Shown: in pieces, positions 1-7,915 of the stretch
Numbering within the stretch: position 1 is the first letter of the stretch
How the letters are laid out: every line of letters begins with the position of its first letter
NCBI RefSeq assembly: GCF_004570385.1
Contig: NZ_SPQL01000010.1
Coordinates: forward strand, 62,001 to 126,000
DNA: 64,000 nucleotides
Direction: 5' to 3'
From: Blastococcus sp. CT_GayMR19
Lineage (GTDB): Bacteria > Actinomycetota > Actinomycetes > Mycobacteriales > Geodermatophilaceae
Notes under the pieces: generated by a model
Told to the model about the DNA's origin: nothing
Database searches by the model: none
Seen by the model: the letters and a program-made list of their open reading frames with translations, nothing else
Position numbers and translations under genes: made by a program

Positions 1-602
1 ACGGCATCGAAGGATCGCTCATCGACCCCTCCGGGCGGGCGAAGACCATCGAGGAGATCGCCGCCGAGAACGTGGCGGAGCTGTCCTCCTTCCAGCCGAC
101 CGGCCCGGTCCGGCTCGCCGGGTTCAGCTTCGGCGGCCTGGTGGCGTTCGAGATGGCCCGGCAGCTGGCGGAGGCGGGCCGGACCCCGGAGCACCTCGCC
201 CTGCTCGACGTCCGGCCGCCCAAGGGCTCCCTGACGCGGTTCGAGAATCTCCTCCGCAAGGCGTCGACCCTCATCGCGCTGTTCATCCCGGCCTTCCACG
301 ACCGCACCCTCGGGCAGGCCATCCGGGACCGCTTCCGGAAGTCGGCCACGCCGTCCGACCGCCAGGCCCTGCGCGGCGGCGTCGTCGTCTACGACGAGTA
401 CCGGTGGCAGCGCTACGAGGGGCCGGTCACGTACTTCCGCGCCCGCGTCCGTCTCCCCGTCATCATGTGCATGCTGTTCGCGTGGCGCCGTGCGGCGCCG
501 AACCTCCGCGTGGTCGGCGTCCCCGGGGAGCACGACGATCTGCTGGACGCCCACCACGCCCAGCGCCTCGCCGAGCGGATGTCGGAGGCCCTGCGCGCCT
601 GA
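1..602 (+). CDS. Thioesterase domain, 3' part (truncated by window edge)
   Basis: The frame is open from the first bases, so only the C-terminal 200 or so residues are present. It is an alpha/beta-hydrolase thioesterase of the type-I NRPS/PKS kind. The nucleophile elbow GFSFGG is clear at about 115-145, and a late GEHDDLLD segment near 530 supplies the catalytic His. Such domains release or edit acyl chains from carrier-protein thiols. Whether this is the terminal domain of a synthetase or a free-standing enzyme depends on sequence to the left. The internal GTG at 72 is not the start, because homology to thioesterases continues upstream of it (an EEIA-ENV-EL helix). It ends 24 bp before the convergent ispF gene. 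Confidence 0.75.
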   Translation, partial: GIEGSLIDPSGRAKTIEEIAAENVAELSSFQPTGPVRLAGFSFGGLVAFEMARQLAEAGRTPEHLALLDVRPPKGSLTRFENLLRKASTLIALFIPAFHDRTLGQAIRDRFRKSATPSDRQALRGGVVVYDEYRWQRYEGPVTYFRARVRLPVIMCMLFAWRRAAPNLRVVGVPGEHDDLLDAHHAQRLAERMSEALRA

Positions 603-625
603 GGGGCGCACGGTCGTCCGGCGAC

Positions 626-1108
626 TCAGTCGCCGCGGACCACCAGTGCGGTCGCCAGCGCCGCCCGTCCCTCGCCGCGCCCGGTGAGCCCCAGGCCGTC
701 GGTCGTGGTGGCGGCCACGCTGACCGGCGCCCCCAGCGCGGCCGAGAGGGCCGCCTCGGCCTCCGCCCGGCGGGGGCCGAGCTTCGGCGTGGTCGCCACC
801 AGCTGCACGGAGGCGTTGCCCACCCGCCAGCCGGCCGCCGCCAGCACCTCGCGGACGTGCTCGAGGACGGCGAGCCCGGAGGCGCCGGCCCACCGCGGGT
901 CGTCGGTGCCGAGCAGGCCCCCGATGTCGCCGAGCCCGGCCGCGGAGAGGACGGCGTCGGTGAGGGCGTGGGCGACGACGTCGCCGTCGGAGTGCCCGGC
1001 GCAGCCGTCGGCGCCCGGCCAGTCCAGGCCCGCCAGGCGGCACGTCCGGCCGGGTTCGATCGGGTGGACGTCGGTGCCGACGCCGACCCTCGGCAGGGGA
1101 TGACTCAC
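626..1108 (-). CDS. ispF: 2-C-methyl-D-erythritol 2,4-cyclodiphosphate synthase
   Basis: IspF cyclises CDP-methylerythritol 2-phosphate to MEcPP with loss of CMP in the non-mevalonate isoprenoid pathway. The 160-residue product has the usual family length. It shows the N-terminal DVH metal-binding motif (about residues 13-15), GHSDGDV with the second metal ligand, and the C-terminal [14 protein letters not shown] segment that forms the active site between trimer subunits. Its start overlaps the ispD stop by 4 bp (1105-1108), so the two enzymes, which act two steps apart, are translationally coupled. Both lie downstream of carD. Confidence 0.96.
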   Translation of the reverse strand: MSHPLPRVGVGTDVHPIEPGRTCRLAGLDWPGADGCAGHSDGDVVAHALTDAVLSAAGLGDIGGLLGTDDPRWAGASGLAVLEHVREVLAAAGWRVGNASVQLVATTPKLGPRRAEAEAALSAALGAPVSVAATTTDGLGLTGRGEGRAALATALVVRGD

Positions 1109-1791
1109 GAGCGGACCTGCAGCTCGGCGACCGCGAGGTCGTGGGCCACGGTGATCTTGCCCGCCCGTTCGTGGCCCTCGACGGTGGTGACCGGGATGCC
1201 CGCGGCCCGGATGACGGCGGCGTCGTCGGTGAACGGCGTGGCGTCCACGGTGGGGTCGTCGAGGGCGTCGTAGGCGGCGACGAGGCAGGCGCGGTCGAAG
1301 CCCTGCGGGGTCTGCACGCGTCGCAGCGGCCCCCGCGGAACGGCGTCCGTGATCATGCCGTCGTCGTCCACCACGACGGTCGTGTCGACCACGGGGAGGA
1401 CCGGGACGACGGCGCGGGCACCGGCGGTGAGCGCGGCCAGCACCCGGGCCACCACCGCGGGCGGTGTCAGCGGGCGGGCGGCGTCGTGCACCAGGACGAC
1501 GTCGGCGGCGGGGCGGCCGGGTTCGGTCGTGGCCCGGAGCGCCGCACGCACCGAGGCGGTCCGCGTCTCTCCCCCCGCGACCAGCCGTACGTCCAGCGGC
1601 AGGACCGTGGCGAACGCGGCGTGCTCGTCGGCGGGAACGGCGACGACGATGTCGCTCACCCCGCCGGCGCGCAGGGCGTCGACGGCCCAGCAGACGAGCG
1701 CCCGGCCACCGAGGGAGACCAGCGCCTTGGGCCGGTCCGCCCCCAGACGCAGACCACTCCCGGCCGCTGCGACGATGCCGACAGCGTGCAC
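1105..1791 (-). CDS. ispD: 2-C-methyl-D-erythritol 4-phosphate cytidylyltransferase
   Basis: IspD joins CTP and MEP to give CDP-methylerythritol. The N-terminal nucleotidyltransferase signature [17 protein letters not shown] starts five residues into the protein; VHDAARPL and the basic DVRLVAGG-type segment follow. I take the GTG at 1791 as start (228 residues, standard length). The open frame extends upstream to 1956, but that stretch overlaps carD and is Arg/Ser-rich shadow sequence. No strong ribosome site precedes 1791, and the 34-bp gap from carD suggests co-transcription with it. Ends overlapping ispF by 4 bp. Confidence 0.94.
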   Translation of the reverse strand: MHAVGIVAAAGSGLRLGADRPKALVSLGGRALVCWAVDALRAGGVSDIVVAVPADEHAAFATVLPLDVRLVAGGETRTASVRAALRATTEPGRPAADVVLVHDAARPLTPPAVVARVLAALTAGARAVVPVLPVVDTTVVVDDDGMITDAVPRGPLRRVQTPQGFDRACLVAAYDALDDPTVDATPFTDDAAVIRAAGIPVTTVEGHERAGKITVAHDLAVAELQVRS

Positions 1792-1825
1792 GGGAGTGGT
1801 CGTGGACGAACGGTGGAGCGCGGGA

Positions 1826-2308
1826 TCAGCTGGCGAGAACCTCGTCGAGCAGGATCTCCGCCTTGTCCTCGTTGGTGCCCTCGGCCAGCGCCAGCTCGCT
1901 GACGAGGATCTGCCGCGCCTTCGAGAGCATCCGCTTCTCGCCGGCGGACAGGCCACGGTCCTTGTCGCGGCGCCACAGGTCGCGGACGACCTCGGCCACC
2001 TTGTTCACGTCACCGGAGGCCAGCTTCTCGAGGTTGGCCTTGTACCGGCGCGACCAGTTGGTCGGCTCCTCGGTGTGCGGCGCGCGCAGGACCTCGAAGA
2101 CCTTGTCCAGGCCCTCCTGTCCTACGACGTCACGGACGCCGACGATCTCTGCGTTGTCGGCCGGCACACGCACGGTCAGATCGCCCTGGGCGACCTTCAG
2201 CACGAGGTAGGCCCTCTCGACGCCCTTGATGGTGCGCTGCTCGATCGCCTCGATGAGCGCGGCACCGTGATGCGGGTAAACGACGGTCTCGCCGACAGTG
2301 AAGCCCAT
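1826..2308 (-). CDS. carD: CarD-family RNA polymerase-binding regulator
   Basis: CarD binds the RNA polymerase beta lobe and stabilises open promoter complexes; in mycobacteria it is essential and controls rRNA output. The 160-residue protein has the N-terminal Tudor-like RNAP-interaction domain ([15 protein letters not shown], residues 3-17) and a C-terminal helical DNA-binding domain. The wedge Trp region lies near [14 protein letters not shown] purine-rich Shine-Dalgarno AAAGGGG lies about 10 nt before the ATG. It heads a carD-ispD-ispF unit, the same arrangement I recall from M. tuberculosis (Rv3583c-Rv3581c). Confidence 0.96.
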   Translation of the reverse strand: MGFTVGETVVYPHHGAALIEAIEQRTIKGVERAYLVLKVAQGDLTVRVPADNAEIVGVRDVVGQEGLDKVFEVLRAPHTEEPTNWSRRYKANLEKLASGDVNKVAEVVRDLWRRDKDRGLSAGEKRMLSKARQILVSELALAEGTNEDKAEILLDEVLAS

Positions 2309-2335
2309 GTGGATGTGACCCCTTTCGCTGACCCA

Positions 2336-2344
2336 ATGTTACCA
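2336..2344 (-). promoter_or_regulatory. Candidate extended -10 promoter of carD
   Basis: Read on the minus strand the bases are TGGTAACAT, an extended -10 (TGn plus TAACAT) about 28 nt upstream of the carD ATG. No convincing -35 hexamer stands 16-18 nt further up, as is common for actinobacterial extended -10 promoters. Inferred from sequence only. Confidence 0.4.
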
Positions 2345-2644
2345 CGGCAGACTGACGAACGGATCGGCGTGGGGCCGTAAATCTGCAGGTCAGCGGCCTG
2401 GTCAGGCAGGCACGAGGGGTTGACAGAGAGTGGCCGATGTGCGTGCCGGGCTCGACCACCCGGTCGCCGCGGGACCGCCGGGGCACCGCGCATCCACCCC
2501 GGACCGACCATCGGAGTGGCGGAACGGCCGCCGGCGGGAGGCGGTCCGGTCAGCCGTCCTCGCAGGTCAGAGGTCCATCGGGCGGAGCGGCGACCGGATC
2601 CGGCGCCCACCGGGTCATCGATCCCGGCCGGCGAGCCCGACAGA

Positions 2645-2677
2645 GCCACCGGACCCGCGCGGTGCGGATCCGGTGGC
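2645..2677 (-). terminator. Hairpin downstream of the DUF4394 gene
   Basis: Arms GCCACCGGA and TCCGGTGGC pair perfectly over 9 bp and extend by a further CCGC/GCGG after one mismatch. It lies 36 bp past the stop of the minus-strand DUF4394 gene. There is no T-tract, so termination is inferred from position and stem strength. Confidence 0.4.
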
Positions 2678-2712
2678 CCGGTTCGTTCCCCGGGATCAGG
2701 GGGGAGGAACGG

Positions 2713-3615
2713 TCAGTGCTGGTCGAGCCCGATCGCGAGGTCGGTGACCGGCATGCGGAACGTGCCCCGGTCGGAGGCCTGGCCGGTGGTCAGGTTGACC
2801 GAGTAGATGCGGCTCTTGCCGCCCACCGTCAGGGTCGCCCATCCCTGTGCCGCCACGGAACGCCCGTCCCGGACGGTGCTGTAGATGTCGAAGCCGGCGT
2901 CCGGGCCGGCGTCCGCGCCGAGCTTGCCCACCGGTGCGAGCGTCCCGGCGTTCGCCGGCGACTGGATGGCGAGCTGGTCCACGGCCGTGTCGAGGTCGTG
3001 CAGGACCGTTGCCGTGTCGGCGTCGAGGTCGTTGTTCGTGTACGCCGCCGCGGTGACCCCGCCCGCCGGCACGAGGGCTGTCGCAGGGGGCGTCGCGGGG
3101 TTGGTCAGCCGCCCGTCGGCCACGGTCGCCTCGTCGGGGACGTCGGGGGTCGTGGTGCCGAAGGGCTGACGCAGGTTCTGCCCGGTGTCGCCGGTGATCC
3201 GGAGGGCGTTCGCGGCCGGGTTGAAGTCGACGCCGAAGTGCGCGCCTTCCAGGGCCACGGTCAGCCTGCCCACCCTCGTCGCTCCGGCTTTCTTCGCGTC
3301 GAGGACGTAGATGCCGCCTTCGTCCCCGACGCCGTAGAGCTTGCCGTCCTGGGCGCGGTAGTCGATGCCCACCAGGGAGGTGTCGACGTCGAGCGTGACG
3401 TCGCCGACCTTGCGGGCGTCGCGTGCGTCGGTGGTCCGGAACGCGACCAGCGTCTTGCCCGCGTTGCTCAAACCGACGGCGTCGAGCCGGTCGCCGCTGG
3501 AGCTGCCACCTCCGCGGTCGTCGTCCCCGCCGGACGCGACCGCGGGAGCCGCGACCCCCGCGGCGATCAGTGCGGCTGCCACGATGACGGTCGTGCTGCG
3601 ACGGGTGAGACGCAT
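2713..3615 (-). CDS. Secreted DUF4394 domain protein
   Basis: A 300-residue exported protein of unknown function. Residues 1-27 form a Sec signal peptide (MRLTRR, hydrophobic core, AxA-like cleavage near APAVASG). A Gly/Asp/Ser-rich linker follows, then a repeat-rich beta domain matching DUF4394: VGIDYRAQDGKLYGVGD, a DFNPAAN-LRITGDTGQNLR block, and a similar second half. These proteins look propeller-like and often carry a C-terminal anchor elsewhere; none is present here. A good ribosome site (GGAGGA) precedes the ATG. It is divergent from the ECF sigma gene, and both upstream regions carry the same GAAC-N17-CGTA promoter motif, so it is a likely direct target of that sigma factor. Confidence 0.85.
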   Translation of the reverse strand: MRLTRRSTTVIVAAALIAAGVAAPAVASGGDDDRGGGSSSGDRLDAVGLSNAGKTLVAFRTTDARDARKVGDVTLDVDTSLVGIDYRAQDGKLYGVGDEGGIYVLDAKKAGATRVGRLTVALEGAHFGVDFNPAANALRITGDTGQNLRQPFGTTTPDVPDEATVADGRLTNPATPPATALVPAGGVTAAAYTNNDLDADTATVLHDLDTAVDQLAIQSPANAGTLAPVGKLGADAGPDAGFDIYSTVRDGRSVAAQGWATLTVGGKSRIYSVNLTTGQASDRGTFRMPVTDLAIGLDQH

Positions 3616-3681
3616 GGTTCCTCCATGGGATGGCTGGCCGACCCTCGGGGCCGGGGCTCCGCGACGGTGCGGCAGAGGGGT

Positions 3682-3707
3682 GTACGCCGGCAGGTCCGTC
3701 CACGTTC
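3682..3707 (-). promoter_or_regulatory. ECF-type promoter for the DUF4394 gene
   Basis: On the minus strand GAAC (3707-3704) is followed after exactly 17 nt by CGTAC (3686-3682), about 67 nt before the ATG at 3615. ECF promoters typically carry an AAC-containing -35 and a CGT-containing -10 at this spacing. The same motif with the same spacing drives the divergent sigma gene. Confidence 0.5.
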
Positions 3708-3743
3708 ACCGCTTCGGGTGATCCCTCTGCTGGGTGCCCCGTT

Positions 3744-3771
3744 GAACGAACGCCGCGGGCGCGGCGTATCT
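3744..3771 (+). promoter_or_regulatory. ECF-type autoregulatory promoter of the sigma gene
   Basis: GAAC (3744-3747), 17 nt, then CGTATCT (3765-3771). The ribosome site GGAGGAG at 3791-3797 and the GTG start at 3807 follow at normal distances. The match in motif and spacing to the divergent promoter at 3682-3707 suggests that both are read by the sigma factor encoded here. Confidence 0.5.
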
Positions 3772-3806
3772 CCCGTGATGCCGACGTCCGGGAGGAGATG
3801 TGAGAT

Positions 3807-4412
3807 GTGTCCGGACGTCGCCCGGAGCCGGTCGAGTCATCCCGGAAAGGACTCCCGGTGACCCCGGAGGCCCGGGCGAGCGGGGCGTCGCACGTCGTGC
3901 CCTTCAGCGTCGACGAGGCGTACGCCGACCATGCCGGAGTGCTCTACGGCTTCGTGGTCAACGCCGTCGGCGACCGGGCCGACGCCGAGGATCTCGTGCA
4001 GGAGGTGTTCACCCGGGCCTGGCGGGCGTCCTCCCACTACGACCCGGATCGCGCGTCCGTCCGGACCTGGCTGTTCGCGATCGCCCGCAACCTCGTCCTG
4101 GACGCGCACCGGGCCCGGAGCCGGCGCCCGCGCGTGATCGGCGAGGTGGCCGTGGACGCTGGTCCGGTCACCGCCGGCCCGGAGGACGACGTCGTCGACC
4201 GTGTCCGCGTCGTCGAGGCACTGGCCCGCCTCTCGCCCGAGCACCGCGAGGTGGTCGCGGCCCTGCACCTGGACGGCCGCACGTACGCGGAGCTGGCCGC
4301 GTCCACCGGCGTGGCGGTGCCGACATTGCGCACCCGGATGTTCTACGGGCTGCGCGCGATGCGCTCGATACTGGAGGAGCTCGACGAGGAGGGGCGGAAT
4401 AACAGTGCCTGA
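3807..4412 (+). CDS. ECF RNA polymerase sigma factor
   Basis: A 201-residue sigma-70 family ECF factor. Sigma region 2 is residues about 35-100, with DAEDLVQEVFTRAWR and the RTWLFAIARNLVLDAHR helix. Region 4 is about 140-195, with LSPEHREVVAALHLDGRTYAELA and a helix-turn-helix ending MFYGLRAMRS. Start: the GTG at 3807 has GGAGGAG 9 nt upstream; a second GTG at 3858 also has a fair site (GGAAAGGA) and would remove 17 non-conserved residues. The stop overlaps the next gene by 8 bp, coupling it to its anti-sigma factor. Probably autoregulated through the promoter at 3744-3771. Confidence 0.92.
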   Translation: MSGRRPEPVESSRKGLPVTPEARASGASHVVPFSVDEAYADHAGVLYGFVVNAVGDRADAEDLVQEVFTRAWRASSHYDPDRASVRTWLFAIARNLVLDAHRARSRRPRVIGEVAVDAGPVTAGPEDDVVDRVRVVEALARLSPEHREVVAALHLDGRTYAELAASTGVAVPTLRTRMFYGLRAMRSILEELDEEGRNNSA

Positions 4413-5187
4413 CAACCGGCGCGACGAGCTGCTGGGCGCCGCACTCGCCGACGACCTCACGCCGCAGGAGCGGACCGAGTTCGCCGCGCTGCTGCGCGAC
4501 GACCCGACGGCCCGCGAGGAGTGGGAGGGCGCGGCGGCAGTGCTCCGCCGCCTCGGCACGGCAGGGCTCGAGCCGGGCAAGGACGACGCGCGCGGTCAGT
4601 CCTGGACGGACGCCGAGCCGCCCGCTTCGCTGCGCGAGCGGGTTCTCGCAGCCACCTCCGAGCTTCCTGAGTCCGTGGACGCCCGAGCATCGTCCGCACC
4701 CGGTGCGGCGGTGCCGCTGCCGCGTCGCCCCGGGTCGTCGACCCGACCCTGGCTCGCCCGGCCGCTGCTCGTGGCGGCGAGTGCGGCACTCCTCCTCGCC
4801 GGCGTCGGCGGGGGGCTCGGTCTCGCCGAATGGCTGGACCGCCCACAGCAAGGAGCCGCGGGAACCCTCGGCGCACACGAACCGGTGACCTTCAGCGACG
4901 TGCCGGACGGCGTGGTCGTGAGTGCCTCGGTCGTCGCGCACACCTGGGGGACCGAGACGGTCTTCGAGGAGATCACCGGCCTGACCCCGGGCGAGACGTA
5001 CCAGGTCGTACTCGTCGCCGAGGACGGCTCGGAGGTGGGCGCCGGGTCGTTCGAGGCCGTCGCGGGCGCCGTCGACTGCCGGATGACGAGCGCCGCGATG
5101 CGCGAGGAGGTCCGCCTCATCTCGGTGCGCACCGCCGACGGGGCGGAGGTGATGAACTCACCGCTGCCGGAGGTGGCCGGTGCCTAG
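4405..5187 (+). CDS. Membrane anti-sigma factor, RskA-like
   Basis: The GTG at 4405 lies inside the end of the sigma gene, giving 260 residues. Residues 1-55 resemble an N-terminal anti-sigma domain (ALADDLTPQERTEFAALL) but lack the HxxxCxxC zinc motif. One transmembrane helix spans about 118-140. The outer domain (about 155-260) has the RskA pattern, GLTPGETYQVVLVAEDGSEVGAGSF. The inferred role is to hold the ECF factor at the membrane until regulated proteolysis. The order sigma/anti-sigma, the overlap and the topology support this; the family call for the C-terminal domain is from pattern only. Confidence 0.8.
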   Translation: MPDNRRDELLGAALADDLTPQERTEFAALLRDDPTAREEWEGAAAVLRRLGTAGLEPGKDDARGQSWTDAEPPASLRERVLAATSELPESVDARASSAPGAAVPLPRRPGSSTRPWLARPLLVAASAALLLAGVGGGLGLAEWLDRPQQGAAGTLGAHEPVTFSDVPDGVVVSASVVAHTWGTETVFEEITGLTPGETYQVVLVAEDGSEVGAGSFEAVAGAVDCRMTSAAMREEVRLISVRTADGAEVMNSPLPEVAGA

Positions 5188-5247
5188 CGGGCGCGAGCGC
5201 AACTGATGCAGTCGCGGGAGGACGAGCGCACAGGAGGGGACGGCGTC

Positions 5248-6105
5248 ATGGTCGAGGTGTCGCCGGTGGGTGCGCGGCGCTTCCCGTACCTCCGGGCCCT
5301 CGTCGCGGCCACCCATGCCGGCCCCACAGGCGCCGTCACCACGGTGGCCACGCTCCTGGCGATCACGGCGGGGGTCTCCCCTTCCCGCACCGCCCTGCTC
5401 ACGTTGGCCGTCCTCGCGGGTCAGGCGTCCATCGGATGGAGCAACGACTGGCTCGACGCCGACCGTGACCGAGCGGTGGCGCGCACCGACAAGCCGGTCG
5501 TGCAGGGCGCCGTGGGACCCGCGCAGCTGCGCGGCGCGGCACTCGTCGCGGCAGCCACGGCCGTCGTCCTGTCGCTGCTGCTCGGGCTGGTCCCCGGACT
5601 GCTGCTGCTGGCGCTGGTCGCCAGCGGGTGGGCCTACAACGCGGGTCTCAAGCGCACACCGGCGTCCGTGCTCGGGTATGTCGTGGGCTTCGGCGCCCTG
5701 CCGGCCGGCGTGGTCGCCGCGGCGCCGGGCACCCCGCTCGCCCCGTGGTGGCTGATCACCGCGGGCGCGGCGCTCGGGGCAGCGGCCCATCTGGCGAACG
5801 TGGCACCCGACCTGGAGGACGACGCGGCGACCGGGGTGCGGGGTCTGCCGCACCGGCTGGGAGCCCAGGTGTCCGCGGTGACCGGGGCCCTGCTGCTGGG
5901 GAGCGCCTCGGTCGTCCTGGTGCTCGGCCCGGAGGGGTCACCGACGCCGGCCGGCTGGGCGGGCCTGGCGCTGGCCCTGCCCGCCGTGGGAATCGCTGCC
6001 CTCGCGGCGACCGCCCGCTTCCGCCGTGCGGCGTTCCCGGCGGTGATGCTGCTGACGGTCCTCGACGTGGTGCTGCTGCTCGCCGGCGGGGCCGCCCTCG
6101 CCTGA
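5248..6105 (+). CDS. UbiA-family prenyltransferase
   Basis: A 285-residue polytopic membrane protein with about eight hydrophobic helices. The first Asp-rich motif is NDWLDADRD (residues 66-74), which binds prenyl diphosphate through Mg2+. The second is DLEDDAATG (about 190-200), close to the family DxxxD. UbiA enzymes attach a prenyl chain to an aromatic or other acceptor; the acceptor here cannot be told. I place the start at ATG 5248 because AGGAGGG sits 9 nt upstream; an in-frame ATG at 5206 has no such site. It follows the anti-sigma gene by 60 bp and so may belong to the same stress regulon. Confidence 0.88.
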   Translation: MVEVSPVGARRFPYLRALVAATHAGPTGAVTTVATLLAITAGVSPSRTALLTLAVLAGQASIGWSNDWLDADRDRAVARTDKPVVQGAVGPAQLRGAALVAAATAVVLSLLLGLVPGLLLLALVASGWAYNAGLKRTPASVLGYVVGFGALPAGVVAAAPGTPLAPWWLITAGAALGAAAHLANVAPDLEDDAATGVRGLPHRLGAQVSAVTGALLLGSASVVLVLGPEGSPTPAGWAGLALALPAVGIAALAATARFRRAAFPAVMLLTVLDVVLLLAGGAALA

Positions 6106-6110
6106 ACCGG

Positions 6111-6137
6111 GGGCGGCCGGCAGGGTGCCGGCCGCCC
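6111..6137. terminator. Bidirectional terminator hairpin
   Basis: A perfect 12-bp stem (GGGCGGCCGGCA with TGCCGGCCGCCC, loop GGG) between the convergent UbiA and anti-sigma-like genes, 5 bp past one stop and 7 bp past the other. Confidence 0.75.
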
Positions 6138-6144
6138 GGTCGAC

Positions 6145-7107
6145 TCAGTTCTTGCCGTTGCCGTTTCCGTTGCCGTTGCCGTTGCCGCGCTTGCTGCCGT
6201 TGCCGTTGTTGCCGTTGCTCTTGTCCTTGCGCGGGCCGGAGTCCTGGGTCGCCGCGACCTCGGGCTGCGGTGCCACGGCCTCGTCCACGACGGGCTCCGG
6301 CTCGGCCGGAGCGGCGGCCGGGTCGTCGATCTCCACGCCGAGGGCCGCGAGGACCTCCTTGTCGATGCCCTTGCCGTTCCTCAGCCCGCTGACCACGTCA
6401 CCGAGGCCCATGCCCTTGGCCTGCAGCACGGCCTTCAACTCCTCCTTGTGCGTGCCCTCGGTGAGCCACGCGCCGAAGGAGTCGTAACCCTCCGGTCCTG
6501 CCACGGCCCATGCCGCGACGTCGAACTCGGCTTCCTCCGCGGCCCCGGTGCCCTCCGTGGTCCCGGTCTCGGCGTCCTCGGGCGCCGCGACGGGAATGGC
6601 CTCGGGGAGGGGCTCCTCCGGGACGACGTCCCCGGTCGTCTCTCCGGACGTCGGGGGCTCGATCGGGGTGATGTCGGCGACGACGGTGGCGAACGTGTCC
6701 TGGACCGGGTCCGGGAGGGCGCCGACGGCACCCACACCCGTGAAGGCGACCACGGCGACGGTCGCGCCGGTGGCGGCCTGCGCCACGGCGCCCGCGGACA
6801 GGAACTTGACGAAGAGGGCAGAGATGATCATGGCGGGACGTCTCCTTGTCCGGACGCGGGAGCTGCGCCGCGCGGGCACGCTCCCGGCCGATGTAGCCGT
6901 CCGGACGGACGGGCTCGACTGGTCGGTGAGAAGACCAGTGGCCAGCAGCTCCGCCAGGGCGGCATGGGGCCGTCCCGGCGTCGTCGCGCTCGCCCGGACC
7001 GCCCCGGTGAAGGCGGCCAGTCCGGCCGCCCTCTCGGGGACGGGCCGGCCCGCGAGGATCGCCTCGAAGGCGTCCTCGACGGCGGAGTCGTCGGCTGCTG
7101 TGGTCAT
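6145..7107 (-). CDS. Single-pass membrane protein, candidate anti-sigma factor
   Basis: 320 residues; the ATG at 7107 overlaps the upstream ECF sigma stop by 4 bp (ATGA). Residues 1-60 are acidic and helical (DDSAVEDAFEAILAGRPVP) and would be cytoplasmic. An Arg-rich stretch precedes one transmembrane helix at about residues 93-120 (MIISALFVKFL onward). The outer part is Pro/Glu/Ala-rich, then a conserved-looking block (YDSFGAWLTEGTHKEELKAVLQAKG), and ends in a Gly-Asn repeat with scattered Lys. The architecture and coupling are those of a sigma/anti-sigma pair, like BldN-RsbN of Streptomyces, but I see no named domain. The tail is encoded by a hexanucleotide repeat. Confidence 0.75.
   Translation of the reverse strand: MTTAADDSAVEDAFEAILAGRPVPERAAGLAAFTGAVRASATTPGRPHAALAELLATGLLTDQSSPSVRTATSAGSVPARRSSRVRTRRRPAMIISALFVKFLSAGAVAQAATGATVAVVAFTGVGAVGALPDPVQDTFATVVADITPIEPPTSGETTGDVVPEEPLPEAIPVAAPEDAETGTTEGTGAAEEAEFDVAAWAVAGPEGYDSFGAWLTEGTHKEELKAVLQAKGMGLGDVVSGLRNGKGIDKEVLAALGVEIDDPAAAPAEPEPVVDEAVAPQPEVAATQDSGPRKDKSNGNNGNGSKRGNGNGNGNGNGKN
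6151..6216. repeat. Hexanucleotide (TTGCCG) coding repeat, Gly-Asn tail
   Basis: Imperfect tandem TTGCCG units (minus strand GGCAAC-type, Gly-Asn codon pairs) run through the last 20 or so codons of the anti-sigma-like gene, interrupted by an Lys-Arg codon pair. Unit gain or loss would keep frame and change tail length. Confidence 0.8.
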
Positions 7108-7709
7108 CTCACCCCTGTCATCGCCGGCCGGATCCCCAGGGGTACGCGGACGCCGGAAGTTTTTTCGGACGGCTTCTCGAGCCGGTCGCGCAGGGTCCGG
7201 AGGCCACGCCGCTGGAGCGCCTTGACCGAGCCGACCGACTTCCCCATGACGCCTGCGACCTGCTCGACCGTCAGGTCGGCGAGGACGCGGAGGAGCAGGA
7301 CCGAGCGCTGGTCGTCGGGCAGCCCGGCGCACATCCGGTGGACGTCCTCGGTGCCGACACGGATCAGGGCGTCGTCCTCGGCGTCGCCGCCGGGGAGCAG
7401 GGTGAGGTCGCCGGCGTCGTCGGTGACCTGGGGACGGCGACTGCGCCGTCGCCAGTCGTCGATCAGCCTGCGGTGGGCGATGGTGAACACCCAGCTGCGC
7501 AGGGCGTCCTCGTCCCCGGAGAACCCGGCCAGGCCGGTGAAGACACCGAGGAAGGTCTCGCTGGCGAGGTCGTCGGGCTCGGCCGCACCGTGCAGCCGCA
7601 GGTATCCGGTGACCACCGGCGACAGGTCGCGGTACAGCACCTCGAAGGCCCAGGCGGCACCGGCCTGCGCCGCGGTGAGGACGTCGTCGAAAGCGACACC
7701 TGTCCGCAT
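7104..7709 (-). CDS. ECF RNA polymerase sigma factor
   Basis: A second ECF factor of 201 residues. Region 2 spans about 20-90 (DDLASETFLGVFTGL, then RSWVFTIAHRRLIDDWRRR) and region 4 about 120-180 (LPDDQRSVLLLRVLADLTVEQVAGVMGKSVGSVKALQRRGL). The style resembles the BldN/SigL-like ECF groups of actinomycetes, inferred by eye. The start is firm: GGAGGAGGG lies 6 nt before the ATG at 7709. The stop overlaps the following membrane protein gene by 4 bp. A GGAAC-N15-CGTC motif stands upstream at 7793-7816. The Lys/Arg-rich C-terminal extension is not conserved sequence that I recognise. Confidence 0.92.
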   Translation of the reverse strand: MRTGVAFDDVLTAAQAGAAWAFEVLYRDLSPVVTGYLRLHGAAEPDDLASETFLGVFTGLAGFSGDEDALRSWVFTIAHRRLIDDWRRRSRRPQVTDDAGDLTLLPGGDAEDDALIRVGTEDVHRMCAGLPDDQRSVLLLRVLADLTVEQVAGVMGKSVGSVKALQRRGLRTLRDRLEKPSEKTSGVRVPLGIRPAMTGVR

Positions 7710-7792
7710 GCACCCTCCTCCGCCCGATCGATCGCTCCTGTACTCATCGGCGGATGCGCACCGGACCGTGAACCGGAGCCCCTCCGAGGGGG

Positions 7793-7816
7793 GACGCGCG
7801 AGCGCTCCGGTGTTCC
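7793..7816 (-). promoter_or_regulatory. Possible ECF promoter upstream of the second sigma gene
   Basis: Minus-strand GGAAC (7816-7812), 15 nt, CGTC (7796-7793), leaving a leader of about 75 nt before the ATG. Spacing and motif fit ECF promoters, but in such GC-rich DNA a chance match is likely enough to keep this tentative. Confidence 0.3.
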
Positions 7817-7915
7817 CTCGGGCGGATCCCCCGGGCGGCCCGATACGCTCGCCCGGAACCCCGTGTCGCCGATCCCGCGGTGACCGGTCCGTAACGTGTG
7901 TGGAGGTCGACGGCT

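Larger units (their letters stand above)
2309..2712. other. 404-bp intergenic region between carD and the DUF4394 gene
   Basis: It holds the carD promoter/leader at the left and a 9-bp-plus hairpin near 2645-2677 at the right. All six frames are open in parts but none shows domain-like sequence, a ribosome site or a recognisable product. I see no RNA gene here. Confidence 0.5.

Noticed and set aside
1105-1956. Extended IspD of 283 residues
   Set aside because: The additional 55 residues overlap carD and are Ser/Arg-rich; the family start is at GTG 1791.
6145-7713. Single 522-residue minus-strand protein covering both the sigma gene and its partner
   Set aside because: The N-terminal 200 residues are an out-of-frame reading of the ECF sigma gene. 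The partner starts at 7107 with an ATGA overlap.
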